In this document: positions 34,262 to 44,149 of the stretch, piece by piece
Layout of the letters: each line of letters begins with the position of its first letter
How positions within the stretch are numbered: position 1 is the first letter of the stretch
NCBI GenBank assembly: GCA_035651755.1
Contig: DASRFA010000056.1
Location: 310,001-374,000, forward strand
Reading direction: 5' to 3'
DNA: 64,000 bases
From: DASRFA01 sp035651755
Lineage (GTDB): Bacteria; Desulfobacterota; Binatia; UBA12015
Notes under the pieces: model-generated
Told to the model about the DNA's origin: nothing
What the model saw: only the letters and a program-made list of their open reading frames with translations
Database searches by the model: none
Program-made: the position numbers and the translations under genes

Positions 34262-35698
34262 ATGCTAGTGCGCGCAAATCGTACGCTCCTGGCCGCCGTA
34301 GTTCTTGGCATTCCAACTATCCTTGGCTTGAAGCCCGGTGCCGCAATCGCTGCTGTATGCGATGTGTCCGCATTCAATTGTCCCTCTTCCGGGACATGTA
34401 CAATTACCGGAACGTGGAACATCGACTCCGACTGCACACTAGACTTCGGAGCGCGAAGCGTAGAGCTCAAGGGAACGTTTCAGGCGTCAGCGTTGGGCGG
34501 TTCATTCGTAGTGCGGGCAACATCCGTAACATTGAACGCTGGCAAACTGAAGTCTATCGGGGATCTGAGTCACGGTGGCGGCGACATAAGCGTCCTCGTT
34601 ACTAACTCATTCACCATGCAGGGTGCGGCACCCCGCATTGACACCAGCGGCAATGGAGGCGGTGGGACGATCCGCGTACGCGCAGTCGGCATCACGCTGA
34701 CGACCGGAACGATCACGGCTGATGGCGGCAGCGGCACTACATGCGGTCCGGGCGGCGGCATTGACCTCGACGCCCTGACCGGCCCACTGACCGCCGCGGC
34801 TACGATTCGGAGTATCAGCTCGGGGAGCGACTGCGAAGGCGGCAGCATCCTTTTGGAAGGCGCCTCCGTGTACGTCTCCGGTGATCTCGATGCTCGCGGT
34901 GGTGCGGCTGCATCCGAGGACGCCATCACCATTATGGCGACAGCCGGTGACATCGTCGTTAGCGGTTCGGCCTCCCTGAAGGCTGATGGCACCGGGCAAC
35001 CCGAAGGTAGCGGCGCAGACGCCGGCGCCATCGCACTCTCCGCCGCGTCCGGCGGTATATCGCTGGGTGGCGCACTACTGAGCCTCACCGGCAATGCCCC
35101 GGACGGCATTGGTGGCGTCTTGATCCTGGACGCAACTGGCAACATCCAGGTCACTGCTCATGTGCTCGCATATGGCTCGAGCGCCGGCAGCGGTGGCGCA
35201 CTTTTCGCAAGTACCAATGGAAATGTGACTCTTTTGGGAGACATTACCGCTACGGGTGGCCAAACCTATCCCGATGCAGAAGGTGGGCTAGTTGAAGTTT
35301 CGGCCGGCGGCACTACGACGGTGAGCTCGATTGTAGATGTGTCGGCGGCGTTCGGTGGCGGAGTGATCATTGAAAATGGCGGCGATGTGACCGTCGGCGG
35401 AAAGATCCTTGCGCGCGGTTCGCACGGCGATGGCGGTCGGGTCGCGGTCCTGGGCTGCCATGTCAACCTAAACGGGACACTTGATGCCGGAGCGAGTAAT
35501 GGAGGAGCTGGAGGGATCGTCGAATCTTTCGGCGAAGCCATTACTGCCAGTTCGACCGCTCGCATTCTTGCCACTCCTTGCGTGGCCGGTCTGTGCACTT
35601 CCTTTACTACGCGCACCGGCAACGTAGTCATTGATCCGCACGCTCTAATCTCTCCATCTCCAATAGTGACCATCGATCCAGACCTGCCCCCGTGCTGA
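34262..35698 (+). CDS. Secreted right-handed beta-helix-like repeat protein
   Basis: A 478-aa exported protein with a signal peptide (MLVRANRTLLAAVVLGIP onward). The rest is Gly/Ala/Thr-rich with regularly spaced strands (GGGDISVLVTNSF, SGNGGGGTIRVRAVG, GDIVVSGSASLKADG), like filamentous-haemagglutinin or polymorphic beta-helix proteins. Cysteines occur only near the two ends and in VLGCHV. No catalytic motif. Likely extracellular or periplasmic adhesin/surface protein. AAGGGGG precedes the ATG at 34262. Confidence 0.68.
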   Translation: MLVRANRTLLAAVVLGIPTILGLKPGAAIAAVCDVSAFNCPSSGTCTITGTWNIDSDCTLDFGARSVELKGTFQASALGGSFVVRATSVTLNAGKLKSIGDLSHGGGDISVLVTNSFTMQGAAPRIDTSGNGGGGTIRVRAVGITLTTGTITADGGSGTTCGPGGGIDLDALTGPLTAAATIRSISSGSDCEGGSILLEGASVYVSGDLDARGGAAASEDAITIMATAGDIVVSGSASLKADGTGQPEGSGADAGAIALSAASGGISLGGALLSLTGNAPDGIGGVLILDATGNIQVTAHVLAYGSSAGSGGALFASTNGNVTLLGDITATGGQTYPDAEGGLVEVSAGGTTTVSSIVDVSAAFGGGVIIENGGDVTVGGKILARGSHGDGGRVAVLGCHVNLNGTLDAGASNGGAGGIVESFGEAITASSTARILATPCVAGLCTSFTTRTGNVVIDPHALISPSPIVTIDPDLPPC

Positions 35699-35736
35699 AG
35701 CTACCTTCCCGCTAGAGCGACCCCCGGAGGTGAGCA

Positions 35737-38325
35737 ATGCGTGCAACACGACCACGCGTACTCGTGATCGTCGCCCTGGGCTACTGCCTTTCACCTTTTG
35801 TCAGCGTAGCCGCGGCCGCAAGCGATCAACGCGCTGACGTTATAATCTACGGCGACCACGACCTAGACACGTTCGCTGACGGCACCCAGTTCCGAAATCC
35901 GTTTACTTATCAGACGGATCGCACTCCCGGCTCTGTGGATCCCGTAACCCGTCTCAAACTAGAAACTGTCCCTGGGATTCGAAATACCCCCGGGGCTTTA
36001 CAGTGGGGCTTGGCCACGTACGGCAAGTACGTGGTCGTTGGCGACTTCGCCGGCCTAAGCACTTTTCTAATAAATAAGAACGCCGACGATCAGCAGATCG
36101 GAATCTTCGATTCCGAAGCCAAGACATTTTGCAAGTTGGACGTCGATCCCGACCCAATCGTGAAGCGAAGCGCGACCCAGCGAGGCCTCGTCGTTGCAAA
36201 TCCCGCGTCGCGGTTCTCACGGATACTCTTCGCCGGTACCGATAACGGATGCTTTCGCTGCACTTCTCCGGGCCACTGTAGCGGGTTTGGTTGTCCAGCG
36301 GAGCGTGCGTTCGGTTGGATAGAGGCTGATCTTGACGCGACCGATCCATGTACGCAGTGGCCCGCATTTTTGGGCCCCGAGGATTCCGTCAACTACGACG
36401 GCATGGCGTTATTGAATCATCAGGACGTTCCCGGAGACTTCTTTGGCATCGACGTCGCTGTCCTCAGCGACTATTTTGCGGAGCGTATAGCAGTGATGCG
36501 TATTGATCCAGGCGGCGCTGCGATCGCTACGGAGTATTCAGTGCCCAGAGCTGTTGTCCCTAAGGCCGGAGGGGGCACCTGCGTGTATCGTAGGTCGCCA
36601 GTTCAACAGCCGGAGGTTGATCGGACGAGCCCGATTGCCGATCGCCGTTTCGTCGTGTCGTTCGACGTCCTGCAGGATCCTTCCAACGTAGGTTGTGGCG
36701 ATCTCGGCGGCGGAAAACACGCACAGGAATATCGCATCGACCTCACGGCGTCCACGCCGGTGATCGAACCCGTCGGGCCATTTTTCAGTGGTTTTACATC
36801 GAGCGACTCATCTGATGACCAGGGCGCAATCGTAATGTGGCCCGACGTATATTATAAAAAGGTGGCCGGGCAGACGTGCATGCTGGACGGCATGCCGACG
36901 CCGGCCGTTGCTGGAGAGCGCTGTCTCTACAATCCCGCTCGTGCGTCAGAACTCGTCGACATCACAGCAGATCAGACACTTCCCTTCGAAACCAACGGTC
37001 CCGCGAATGCCGTGGCGCATCGACATCACCTGCAAGTGAGCTCGCGCCTATACTGTTTGGTGTCGAGCGCTTCGATTCAAAGGGCCAACTTGATAGGCGG
37101 CGCTTGGCAGGTGGAAGACGACACCTCGTATAAGATCGGCCTCGGCCGATTTCTATTGCCGTCGGAGCCGCGAAGTTGCAGTGGCGGCGGCAATCACTTC
37201 TGTGCATGTCCGCCTGGTACGGACCCAGCCGCCAGCTGTGCAGAGCAGGTACGGTGCGACCCGGCGGCTGGCCAGGTATGCGAACCAAATGAAACAGAGT
37301 CGCCTGTGGCGTTCTTTAGGGATCTCGTAGTGGGTGGCGCACCACCCTCACTGTGGACCGCTGACTTTTTCACTAGTGATCCCGATTTCACCCCGGCGCC
37401 TAACAGTAGTTTGTACATCTTTCGTGTACCCGTGGAGGTCGCGGTGCCAGATGGCGAATCGTCGATCGGCATGGCGACAGCATGGAGTGGGCAGCGTCTG
37501 TGGATGGTGGGAAGGCAGTCCGGGGCATACGTTTATCGGACACGAGATGATGGGCTCTGGTCTCCCTGGAGTGCGCTTCCATCCGACGTTTCCCTCGGTG
37601 GAAGTATCGCGGCGGTTGCGACGACGACTGCAGTAGAGTTATTCGCGCGGGGCGATAGCGACAACGTGCTTTATGAGAGTACATTGACCTCCCCAATCGA
37701 CTGCGACAGTGGTCAGTGTACCTGGTCGCCGTGGACCGCCCTCAACATAGGCACGTCGATTCAGCTCGCCGGAACGCCTGCGGTTGCGTATCAGAACGGC
37801 GCAGCGCCGTTCATCGTGATTCGGAACGGAGTGGACGGGAAGATTTACTATACTCGAAGAGTGTTGGGCTCGTGGGCCCCCTGGCGCCTGTTAGTCGATG
37901 GGCTCGTTACGGATATGAGCCCAGCCATTACATATAATCCAGTCGATCAATTCTTTTGGGTCGCCGCGCGCCAGGCGGGTCTCGGGGTGATGCGCTGGAC
38001 CAAATTCAAGCCAACGCAAGATGGAGGCATCGGCTTCCCATGGCGCAAACTTGGTGCATCGGCCAGCCTGGTTCCCTGGCAGACCGCCCCCGCAATTTCA
38101 TTCGAGGGCAATGCGTCGGGTGGGCTCGTGCGTATCTTTGCGGCGGCAGCGGATTCCGTGGGATCCATCTACCAGGCAGTCAGCGACGGGAAGCGTTTTA
38201 GGCGCTTCCAGGGGATGAAGAGCGGGGCGCAGGCCACTCAAAATATCGCCGTCAGTGTCGTGAATGGGGATGTCAATCTGTTTACGCGGCGCGGAGGGCA
38301 GGTCTTCACAAGTCTAGCCAAGTAG
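35737..38325 (+). CDS. Large secreted protein with C-terminal beta-propeller-like repeats
   Basis: An 862-aa exported protein (signal peptide to about VSVAAAAS). Residues 30-560 carry many cysteines, including CFRCTSPGHCSGFGC and CACPPGTDP. The last 300 residues contain WSPWSALP, WSPWTALN, WAPWRLL and FPWRKLG, a W-x-x-W periodic pattern typical of PLL/tectonin-like beta-propellers that bind glycans. GGAGG sits 7 nt before the ATG. It follows the beta-helix gene closely and probably forms one operon with it. No enzyme motif is visible. Confidence 0.7.
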   Translation: MRATRPRVLVIVALGYCLSPFVSVAAAASDQRADVIIYGDHDLDTFADGTQFRNPFTYQTDRTPGSVDPVTRLKLETVPGIRNTPGALQWGLATYGKYVVVGDFAGLSTFLINKNADDQQIGIFDSEAKTFCKLDVDPDPIVKRSATQRGLVVANPASRFSRILFAGTDNGCFRCTSPGHCSGFGCPAERAFGWIEADLDATDPCTQWPAFLGPEDSVNYDGMALLNHQDVPGDFFGIDVAVLSDYFAERIAVMRIDPGGAAIATEYSVPRAVVPKAGGGTCVYRRSPVQQPEVDRTSPIADRRFVVSFDVLQDPSNVGCGDLGGGKHAQEYRIDLTASTPVIEPVGPFFSGFTSSDSSDDQGAIVMWPDVYYKKVAGQTCMLDGMPTPAVAGERCLYNPARASELVDITADQTLPFETNGPANAVAHRHHLQVSSRLYCLVSSASIQRANLIGGAWQVEDDTSYKIGLGRFLLPSEPRSCSGGGNHFCACPPGTDPAASCAEQVRCDPAAGQVCEPNETESPVAFFRDLVVGGAPPSLWTADFFTSDPDFTPAPNSSLYIFRVPVEVAVPDGESSIGMATAWSGQRLWMVGRQSGAYVYRTRDDGLWSPWSALPSDVSLGGSIAAVATTTAVELFARGDSDNVLYESTLTSPIDCDSGQCTWSPWTALNIGTSIQLAGTPAVAYQNGAAPFIVIRNGVDGKIYYTRRVLGSWAPWRLLVDGLVTDMSPAITYNPVDQFFWVAARQAGLGVMRWTKFKPTQDGGIGFPWRKLGASASLVPWQTAPAISFEGNASGGLVRIFAAAADSVGSIYQAVSDGKRFRRFQGMKSGAQATQNIAVSVVNGDVNLFTRRGGQVFTSLAK

Positions 38326-38759
38326 GCGCCGATTTCCTGTCGGTGCTGCTTGGGTGGTACATGATCGCACGCGGGAAGCGTCGGTCAGCGAACGGCGTTA
38401 CGAGCGATGGGCGCGATTGGTGCCCTTTCAATCCGCGCGAGCGCGCGTCGCTCCTTCGCTAGTACGACGCTAAACGGACGATCGCTAGTCGGTCGGGCCG
38501 TAGTCCAGATCCCGGCCGGTGGTCGGGTCGGCGACGCGGTTGCCATCATCCGCGGGTTTGGCATAGAGTCCGCATGCTGTAGCGAAGCACCGACGGTCGG
38601 CTGGTTGCGATGAACCGTTTGGCTGCGTGGCGCTGACACATCGTGCGCGGGAACGCGCTCACTACCCACCGGATGTAGCGCACGGTATCATTCCCGGTCA
38701 TCGGGCGTTCGCCGACTGCGATCAAGGACTGGTGCTAAGCCCTGCAGCCATACGCTCTA
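38326..38759. other. Intergenic region
   Basis: About 430 bp. Short open frames exist on both strands, but none has a ribosome site or family resemblance. It may be decayed coding DNA. Confidence 0.4.
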
Positions 38760-41045
38760 TTGGGCGAAGGGAGACTTCCAAGTCGCGTGGAAAGCCGGAG
38801 TCATCGTTGCAGAGAGGCTCTCCGGGAGAGTGAGGGACTCGGCGTTGCCCGACGAGAAAGCGGACAAGTAGCGCGAAGCCCGGTGGCGCGCGATGCACGT
38901 AGGCGTCTCGCGGAAAATTTCGTGCGGCTTCGCGACAGCGCCGCCTTCACCTTCTTTCTCTACGGCCTTGCCTTCGCGGGCCTTTGTGCTCCCTGGCTTC
39001 GAGTTGCGAGTCACGCCGCCCCGCTTGGAGCGCGCTCGAACGCCGCCGACGAATGGCTCGTAGTGTGGATCCTGGCCTGGATCGGGCACTCACTCGTAGC
39101 CAATCCACTTGGGGTTTTGGACGCTCCAATCAACTATCCGGCGCCGTCGCAACTCACCGGGAGTGAACACCTCGCGACAGCCCAAATCGCATTTGCCCCC
39201 GTGTATTGGGCAACGCACAACCCGGTACTAGCGGCCAACATTGCGGTCTTCATTACGTACCCGCTCGCTGCCTGTGCGATGGACCGACTGCTCAGGCGAC
39301 TCGGTGTAATACGGGAAGTCGCCTGGGTTGGCGGTCTAGTTCTCGCCCTAGGACCGCTTCAGGTACCAGCGCATTTACATTTGATTCAGTATAGTAATCT
39401 GTTCCTTCCTGCAACGTGCCTGATGCTTACGCGTTTGCGGGAACGCGTTGACCTACGCCGAGCAGCTGCCTTCGCGCTTGTATTCGCCCTTTCACTATTG
39501 AGTTCCTACTACATCGCCCTCATGACTTGCCTAGCAGTCGTAGCATGGACGCTGTTTGAAGTGTCCGCGCCACGCACGGGTCGAGTTTCGTTTCTGCTCA
39601 GCGTTGCGCTTTCCGCGGGGCTGGGATTCGTTCCTTTCATAGTAGTATCTCTGCCATACCTGGTGCGCCCGGAATTCGACGACCTAAAAACCGAGCTACT
39701 ACAGGCGTCGATGCGGAAGGCGTCGATGCTGTCCGCGGCGGCCTACATGAATACCATGTCGGCAGGGCGGTTGATCTTGGCAATCTGCGCAATCGGGGTC
39801 TCGGGTCTCGTTCTCGCGTACCCGTCAGCACGCCGGTGCGCATGGCGCGGCTTGATCCTTATATTGATCGCTCAGTCGTTCATGCCTGGACCGGCGGTTA
39901 TATGGGACCATACTTTAGTACCTACTCCCTATGCGCTTCTCGTGTCATCTGCCGGAGCTTTCTTCCGCTATCCATTTCGTTTTGTGGTTCTACTGGGCTT
40001 CGGAGTCGCATTGCTCAGTGCGGCTGCGCTTGAGGTCGTTTGGCGGCGGTACGGACGATGGGTTGGAGGAGTTAGTTCGGCTGGTATCGCTATCGCACTG
40101 ATTCTGAATCGGGGTCTTCTCTTGACGGGCGACGGCTTTCGCGAGTTTCCCGACCTCACGGAACCCATCTATGATCGCTTGGTTCGAATAGCTGGCCCGA
40201 ACGGTCAAGGTCCGGTCCTTGAACTGCCAGTTGTCGCACCTGTTTCGGATCCGGAAGGCGGGTACTTGGGTACCGAAGTACGCGGCATGTTGGCAGCGAC
40301 GCGACACTGGCTCCCCTTGGTGACCGGATTCACCGGGTACGTTCCGCCTCATCGCCGCTACCTCGACTGGCAAATATGGAACTTGCCGTCTACCGCGGCG
40401 TGGGATGCAATCGTAGACATGACTCACATACGCTGGGTGGTTCTGAGGCCGATTGAGCAGTGGCCCAAGGAAATGCGAACCCGACGTGATGGCATTGCGC
40501 GGATGCGTGGATTGCGTCAGGTTGCTGATGAGAACGGCTGGGGTTTGTTTGCGGTAACGACCGAGCCACCCAAGGAAAGCTGGTTTGGGGCGGTTGCCGC
40601 CGGTTCGCGGGCTGACCAAACGATTTTCGGAACTCCGCTGGTGCGTCTCGAGGAGAATACCGCCACGGCAACAACTGAAGGGACTATCCCGGATAGTCTG
40701 CCCCGCGGCCGTGCTAGTCAAGTCCAACTCGAGATAGCGAATATTGGTACCGCTACATGGCCCGTTGTGCCCGCTGACAAGAGCGCGCGCACGAACGTCG
40801 TGAACCTAGTCGCGCACTGGCGTCTTTTGAGCGGTAGCCCAGAGAAGGCGAATTATTGGCAACAGCTGCCTTTGGCACGCGATCTTCGTCCCGGTGAAAA
40901 GCTTAGCGGTCAGTTCAACCTGTTTGCCCCACCGACGGCGGGAGCGTACGAGCTCGAGGTACAGCCGTCGCAATTCGCGGGGGCGGCCTTTCGCACCCCT
41001 GGAAACGTCCCGTTGCGCCATGTCGTGGAGGTTGGGTCCGAGTAG
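38760..41045 (+). CDS. Integral membrane GT-C-like glycosyltransferase
   Basis: Up to 761 aa with about ten membrane helices between residues 60 and 470. The loop after helix 1 reads SNAADEWLVVWILAW and then GVLDAPINYPAP, with an acidic pair typical of GT-C enzymes that use polyprenyl-linked sugars. A C-terminal soluble part (640-760) is beta-rich, with LEIANIGTATWPV resembling an NEW3/Ig-like domain. The start is unclear: TTG 38760 gives the longest form, GTG 38883 is an alternative just before the first helix. It may glycosylate surface products of the neighbouring secreted genes. Confidence 0.62.
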   Translation: MGEGRLPSRVESRSHRCREALRESEGLGVARRESGQVARSPVARDARRRLAENFVRLRDSAAFTFFLYGLAFAGLCAPWLRVASHAAPLGARSNAADEWLVVWILAWIGHSLVANPLGVLDAPINYPAPSQLTGSEHLATAQIAFAPVYWATHNPVLAANIAVFITYPLAACAMDRLLRRLGVIREVAWVGGLVLALGPLQVPAHLHLIQYSNLFLPATCLMLTRLRERVDLRRAAAFALVFALSLLSSYYIALMTCLAVVAWTLFEVSAPRTGRVSFLLSVALSAGLGFVPFIVVSLPYLVRPEFDDLKTELLQASMRKASMLSAAAYMNTMSAGRLILAICAIGVSGLVLAYPSARRCAWRGLILILIAQSFMPGPAVIWDHTLVPTPYALLVSSAGAFFRYPFRFVVLLGFGVALLSAAALEVVWRRYGRWVGGVSSAGIAIALILNRGLLLTGDGFREFPDLTEPIYDRLVRIAGPNGQGPVLELPVVAPVSDPEGGYLGTEVRGMLAATRHWLPLVTGFTGYVPPHRRYLDWQIWNLPSTAAWDAIVDMTHIRWVVLRPIEQWPKEMRTRRDGIARMRGLRQVADENGWGLFAVTTEPPKESWFGAVAAGSRADQTIFGTPLVRLEENTATATTEGTIPDSLPRGRASQVQLEIANIGTATWPVVPADKSARTNVVNLVAHWRLLSGSPEKANYWQQLPLARDLRPGEKLSGQFNLFAPPTAGAYELEVQPSQFAGAAFRTPGNVPLRHVVEVGSE

Positions 41046-41307
41046 TGACTCGCTGATGCGCTTGCGATCGCGGACGTCACCGCGAGCGAGCTCGGCGGAC
41101 GGGAAGAGGAGCAGCTCCTCTCGCGGCTTACCCGCCTCCCATACAAGGTGTCGCGGAGCCTCTTCACGTCCGTTCCATCCGGTTTCCTACTTAGGGTCGG
41201 ACTTTGCGCATACGGCGACTGCCCTGCCGTTACGAGGATGGGACGTCCAGCACCGGTCAATGGACTATGGTAATCCAAACGGAGATCCTTCTAATCGGCT
41301 CGCGATA

Positions 41308-41985
41308 ATGCACAACGACGTGCCCAATCCAGGTAGTGGACTTCTTCGGAAAGTCCGCGGCTATCGGTGCTTAGCGCTCGTCGTGAGCATCCTTGTGATG
41401 CTATCCGCTACCGCAGATGGCCGAGGTGCGCGGAACTGGAAGGATGGTTGCTCAGACGGGTTGATTGTCCGCCTTCCTGTCGACCAGAAGCCATACCATA
41501 AATTCCTCCGCACTCCTGAGGGATCCGAGCGTTGGGTCTCGCCACCGTTGTTCACAATTCAATCATCCATGATTGAGAGCGCGGCGACATTCCAGTATCA
41601 AGTGGATGCGCCGTTGGAGGCCCGTAGATCAAGGGGATTTCGCAAAGGGTCCCGGCTTTCCGTCCGGCTTAGCCTCAATGCAGCCGGTCGTGACGCACTC
41701 GATGGAAAATTGGGCGACAGACGGCTGGGTGATTCTGAAGAGTACCGACATAACCCTGAGTTAATGGAGAATCTCCAGAGAGACCTCGGAGAGTCCGGCT
41801 GGAGTGAGACTCGCTTTGCCAAGCAGGTGCTCGAGTGTAACGGATATGCGCTAGACGCATTAGTTTCGGGAACCAAAGACGCACCAATGGTGGAGGTGTT
41901 CATCTTCGGGTCCGCGGACGACGCGCGGCACTTTGCGCAAGTTCTTACGGGTCACTCGCATAGCGCCCCGCCTGCTGCCGACTAA
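41308..41985 (+). CDS. Secreted protein, unknown function
   Basis: A 225-aa protein with a signal peptide (CLALVVSILVMLSATADG). Mature part has SDGLIVRLPVDQKPYHKFL, KGSRLSVRLSLNAAGRDAL and VEVFIFGSADDARHFAQVL. No family is recognised. An ATG 48 nt upstream (41260) is also in frame; neither has a clear ribosome site. Confidence 0.5.
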   Translation: MHNDVPNPGSGLLRKVRGYRCLALVVSILVMLSATADGRGARNWKDGCSDGLIVRLPVDQKPYHKFLRTPEGSERWVSPPLFTIQSSMIESAATFQYQVDAPLEARRSRGFRKGSRLSVRLSLNAAGRDALDGKLGDRRLGDSEEYRHNPELMENLQRDLGESGWSETRFAKQVLECNGYALDALVSGTKDAPMVEVFIFGSADDARHFAQVLTGHSHSAPPAAD

Positions 41986-42164
41986 CAGCGCTGTGTTGGC
42001 TTTCGAGTGTCCACCGTGAAGTGACCGCGCGTCGATTTCGTTTTTCACGTTTCCACCGAATACGCGTAGCGGCCGATCCGCGCCGACGTTTGACACGCTT
42101 GGTCGGAGCGAAACACAAGCGGAGAAAGAGCTCGCCGCTCACACGCGGCCGATTAAAGCCGCGC

Positions 42165-42353
42165 CTAAAGGCGACAGCGTCGCAGTATTTCGACTCCTTT
42201 CTCAACCTCCGAGATCGGCAGCCGAATAAGGAGATCTGGAAGCTGACACGGTGGGGCCTGTTCTAGGCTGTCGGCGAATTCGCGCAGTGATCGGACGAAC
42301 CGCAATCGAGCCCGGTCGGCGATACTCATCGGAATCACATTGTGTGTGCTCAT
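42165..42353 (-). CDS. 62-aa protein, unknown function
   Basis: MSTHNVIPMSIADRARLRFV then SLREFADSLEQAPPCQLPDL and SEVEKGVEILRRCRL; a helical, charged small protein with AAGGA 8 nt before ATG 42353. It stands alone on the minus strand between two plus-strand genes. I see no family. The flanks 41986-42164 and 42354-42522 hold nothing I can name. Confidence 0.42.
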   Translation of the reverse strand: MSTHNVIPMSIADRARLRFVRSLREFADSLEQAPPCQLPDLLIRLPISEVEKGVEILRRCRL

Positions 42354-42522
42354 GGGATTCGTCCTTGGCGGACGCCGGGCTTCGAGTCCAGAGGCACCGC
42401 CGGCAAGTAGTTCCACAAACGCACTATCCGGACCGATCGGTCAGCGCCCAAGATCATCGCGACTTGACTTTCTCTAGCTGACGGTGGTCCAACGAGGCTG
42501 AGAGGAAACGGAGGACCCTCCA

Positions 42523-43230
42523 ATGCCCCGACTCTTCGCACCGCCGACTGTCATCGCCCACTGGGATACGCTGATCGAAAATCTTCAGACCTCGTCGTTG
42601 GAGTTCTACAAGGGGGTCGAGGAGGCTCTCACCAAGCGCGAACTCCCGGACTCCCGCACGTTGCGCGTGGATTGGCAGGAGGGAGGCGTCCTTTCAGCAA
42701 GGCGGGAATACGTCCGCGTGACTCGCGGCCGATACCGCTTTGACGTGTGCGCCGCGCCATTCGGCAGAGGGTTCTTCGTCTCGTGGTGGCTCGGCGAGCC
42801 ACTGCCGTCCGGGGTGATACCGACGGTCCTTACACTTGTGGCTTTCTACTTCGCAACTGGCATGATGCGCGAGTCATTTGGGATCCGCCCATACTTGTTC
42901 TTGGGGCCCATGGGCGGGCTCGTGCCGCTAGCATCAGCGTTGCTTCTTGTGCTCGGTGTCTTCCTGGCGATCGGTGTCTTCATCCCGGAGAGTCCACTCG
43001 ATGCCTACATCATGGCGATTCCATTCATCGGGCGAGCATACGCACGCCTCTGCCGGCCGCCGACGTACTATCGCCTCGACATGGCGCTCATGTTTCAGTC
43101 GGCCGTTCATGCCGCCGTGCTGGACGTAGTGGATAGTCTCACCAAGGTGAACGGGTTGCGTCCACTTTCGGAGCTCGAGCGAAAACCTATTTTAAGGGTT
43201 TTTTGCAATAATTCCCGTCATTCGACGTAG
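42523..43230 (+). CDS. Conserved membrane protein
   Basis: A 235-aa protein. The N-terminal soluble part reads WDTLIENLQTSSLEFYKGVE, then SARREYVRVTRGRYRFDVC and APFGRGFFVSWWLGE. Two or three membrane segments follow (VIPTVLTLVAFYFATGM, LASALLLVLGVFLAIGVFI). The ReYxRVxRxxxxFDICAAPFGxGFFVSWWL stretch is a conserved hypothetical pattern I have seen in other bacteria without an assigned role. GGAGGA lies 8 nt before the ATG. Confidence 0.65.
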   Translation: MPRLFAPPTVIAHWDTLIENLQTSSLEFYKGVEEALTKRELPDSRTLRVDWQEGGVLSARREYVRVTRGRYRFDVCAAPFGRGFFVSWWLGEPLPSGVIPTVLTLVAFYFATGMMRESFGIRPYLFLGPMGGLVPLASALLLVLGVFLAIGVFIPESPLDAYIMAIPFIGRAYARLCRPPTYYRLDMALMFQSAVHAAVLDVVDSLTKVNGLRPLSELERKPILRVFCNNSRHST

Positions 43231-43490
43231 CCCTCTCGCAGTTCGTCTGCACTTGCGGCCGAATCGGTTGGCCACATCGGCGCGAGAGGCACTTCGCTTC
43301 CGATGGGCAAGAGGCTCGAGGGTTGAGCGATCGAGCCCCAACATTGGACGATCACCAGCCAACGCTACAGTCGGTGTTTTGGCGTTGGTTACGCGTGAGA
43401 CCTTCCATGGGATCTTGTCTTCTCTAAGACGCCTAGGACTCTTCACATGCCGGCACTGCCCGAGCACATGACCTGTCTTTGGAGGACACC

Positions 43491-44087
43491 ATGCGAGCGA
43501 AGAGGCGGTACCTGTTTGGATGTGGATTGCTTCCTATCGCCTTTGGTGCATCTCTGGCCAGCGCGGAGCCGCCTCCCGGTCAATGGACCGAGCCTCGTGC
43601 GTGGGCGGGCGGGCCCATTCTCGGCCCGCACAGCCGTCAGCATCCACAACGTCTCAGCCGCGGCAATCTCGTCGCAATGTGGCAGTGGATGATGAATCAC
43701 GCCTGCGTGGCCACCCCAACCCTTTTGGCGACAGACGGCATCTATGGCTCATTGACACAGGCGGCGACGCTAAGATGGCAAGCCAATCTGCAATCGCAGG
43801 TGCCTAAGGTGAGGGTGACACTCGATGGCATCGTCGGAGGGCAAACCTGGAATCTCACCAGATTTTTGTATCTGTCAAAAGTCAGCGCGGATGCCCAATG
43901 GGACACGAACGCATTCAAACCCACCTCCTCGCCATGTAGAGATCTTTGCAATCATGATGTCATGAAGATCCTGTTCAATCGGCCTTTCAAGACGTGGTTT
44001 TTCAGGTTTCCCATTTCGGGCGAGAAGCTACGCGTAAATTGGCCCCAAATTAGCGCGGACTGGACGGAACCATGTACGTTGCCGTAA
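43491..44087 (+). CDS. Secreted protein with peptidoglycan-binding-like domain
   Basis: A 198-aa exported protein with a signal peptide ending near ASAEP. The region LVAMWQWMMNHACVATPTLL then TDGIYGSLTQAATLRWQ and VTLDGIVGGQTWN resembles a PG_binding_1 domain (GxxGxxTxxAxxxWQ). GGAGG precedes the ATG at 43491. Probably periplasmic or surface-bound. Not clearly part of an operon. Confidence 0.6.
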   Translation: MRAKRRYLFGCGLLPIAFGASLASAEPPPGQWTEPRAWAGGPILGPHSRQHPQRLSRGNLVAMWQWMMNHACVATPTLLATDGIYGSLTQAATLRWQANLQSQVPKVRVTLDGIVGGQTWNLTRFLYLSKVSADAQWDTNAFKPTSSPCRDLCNHDVMKILFNRPFKTWFFRFPISGEKLRVNWPQISADWTEPCTLP

Positions 44088-44149
44088 TCGCCTAACGGTA
44101 TGCGACTCTTTGGTTTCGGACAGCCACCTTTCGATCCACATTGAGCCGT

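Noticed and set aside
38385..38669. 94-codon minus-strand frame in the gap before the glycosyltransferase
   Set aside because: No ribosome site, no family resemblance, overlapping frames on the other strand; treated as non-coding or decayed.
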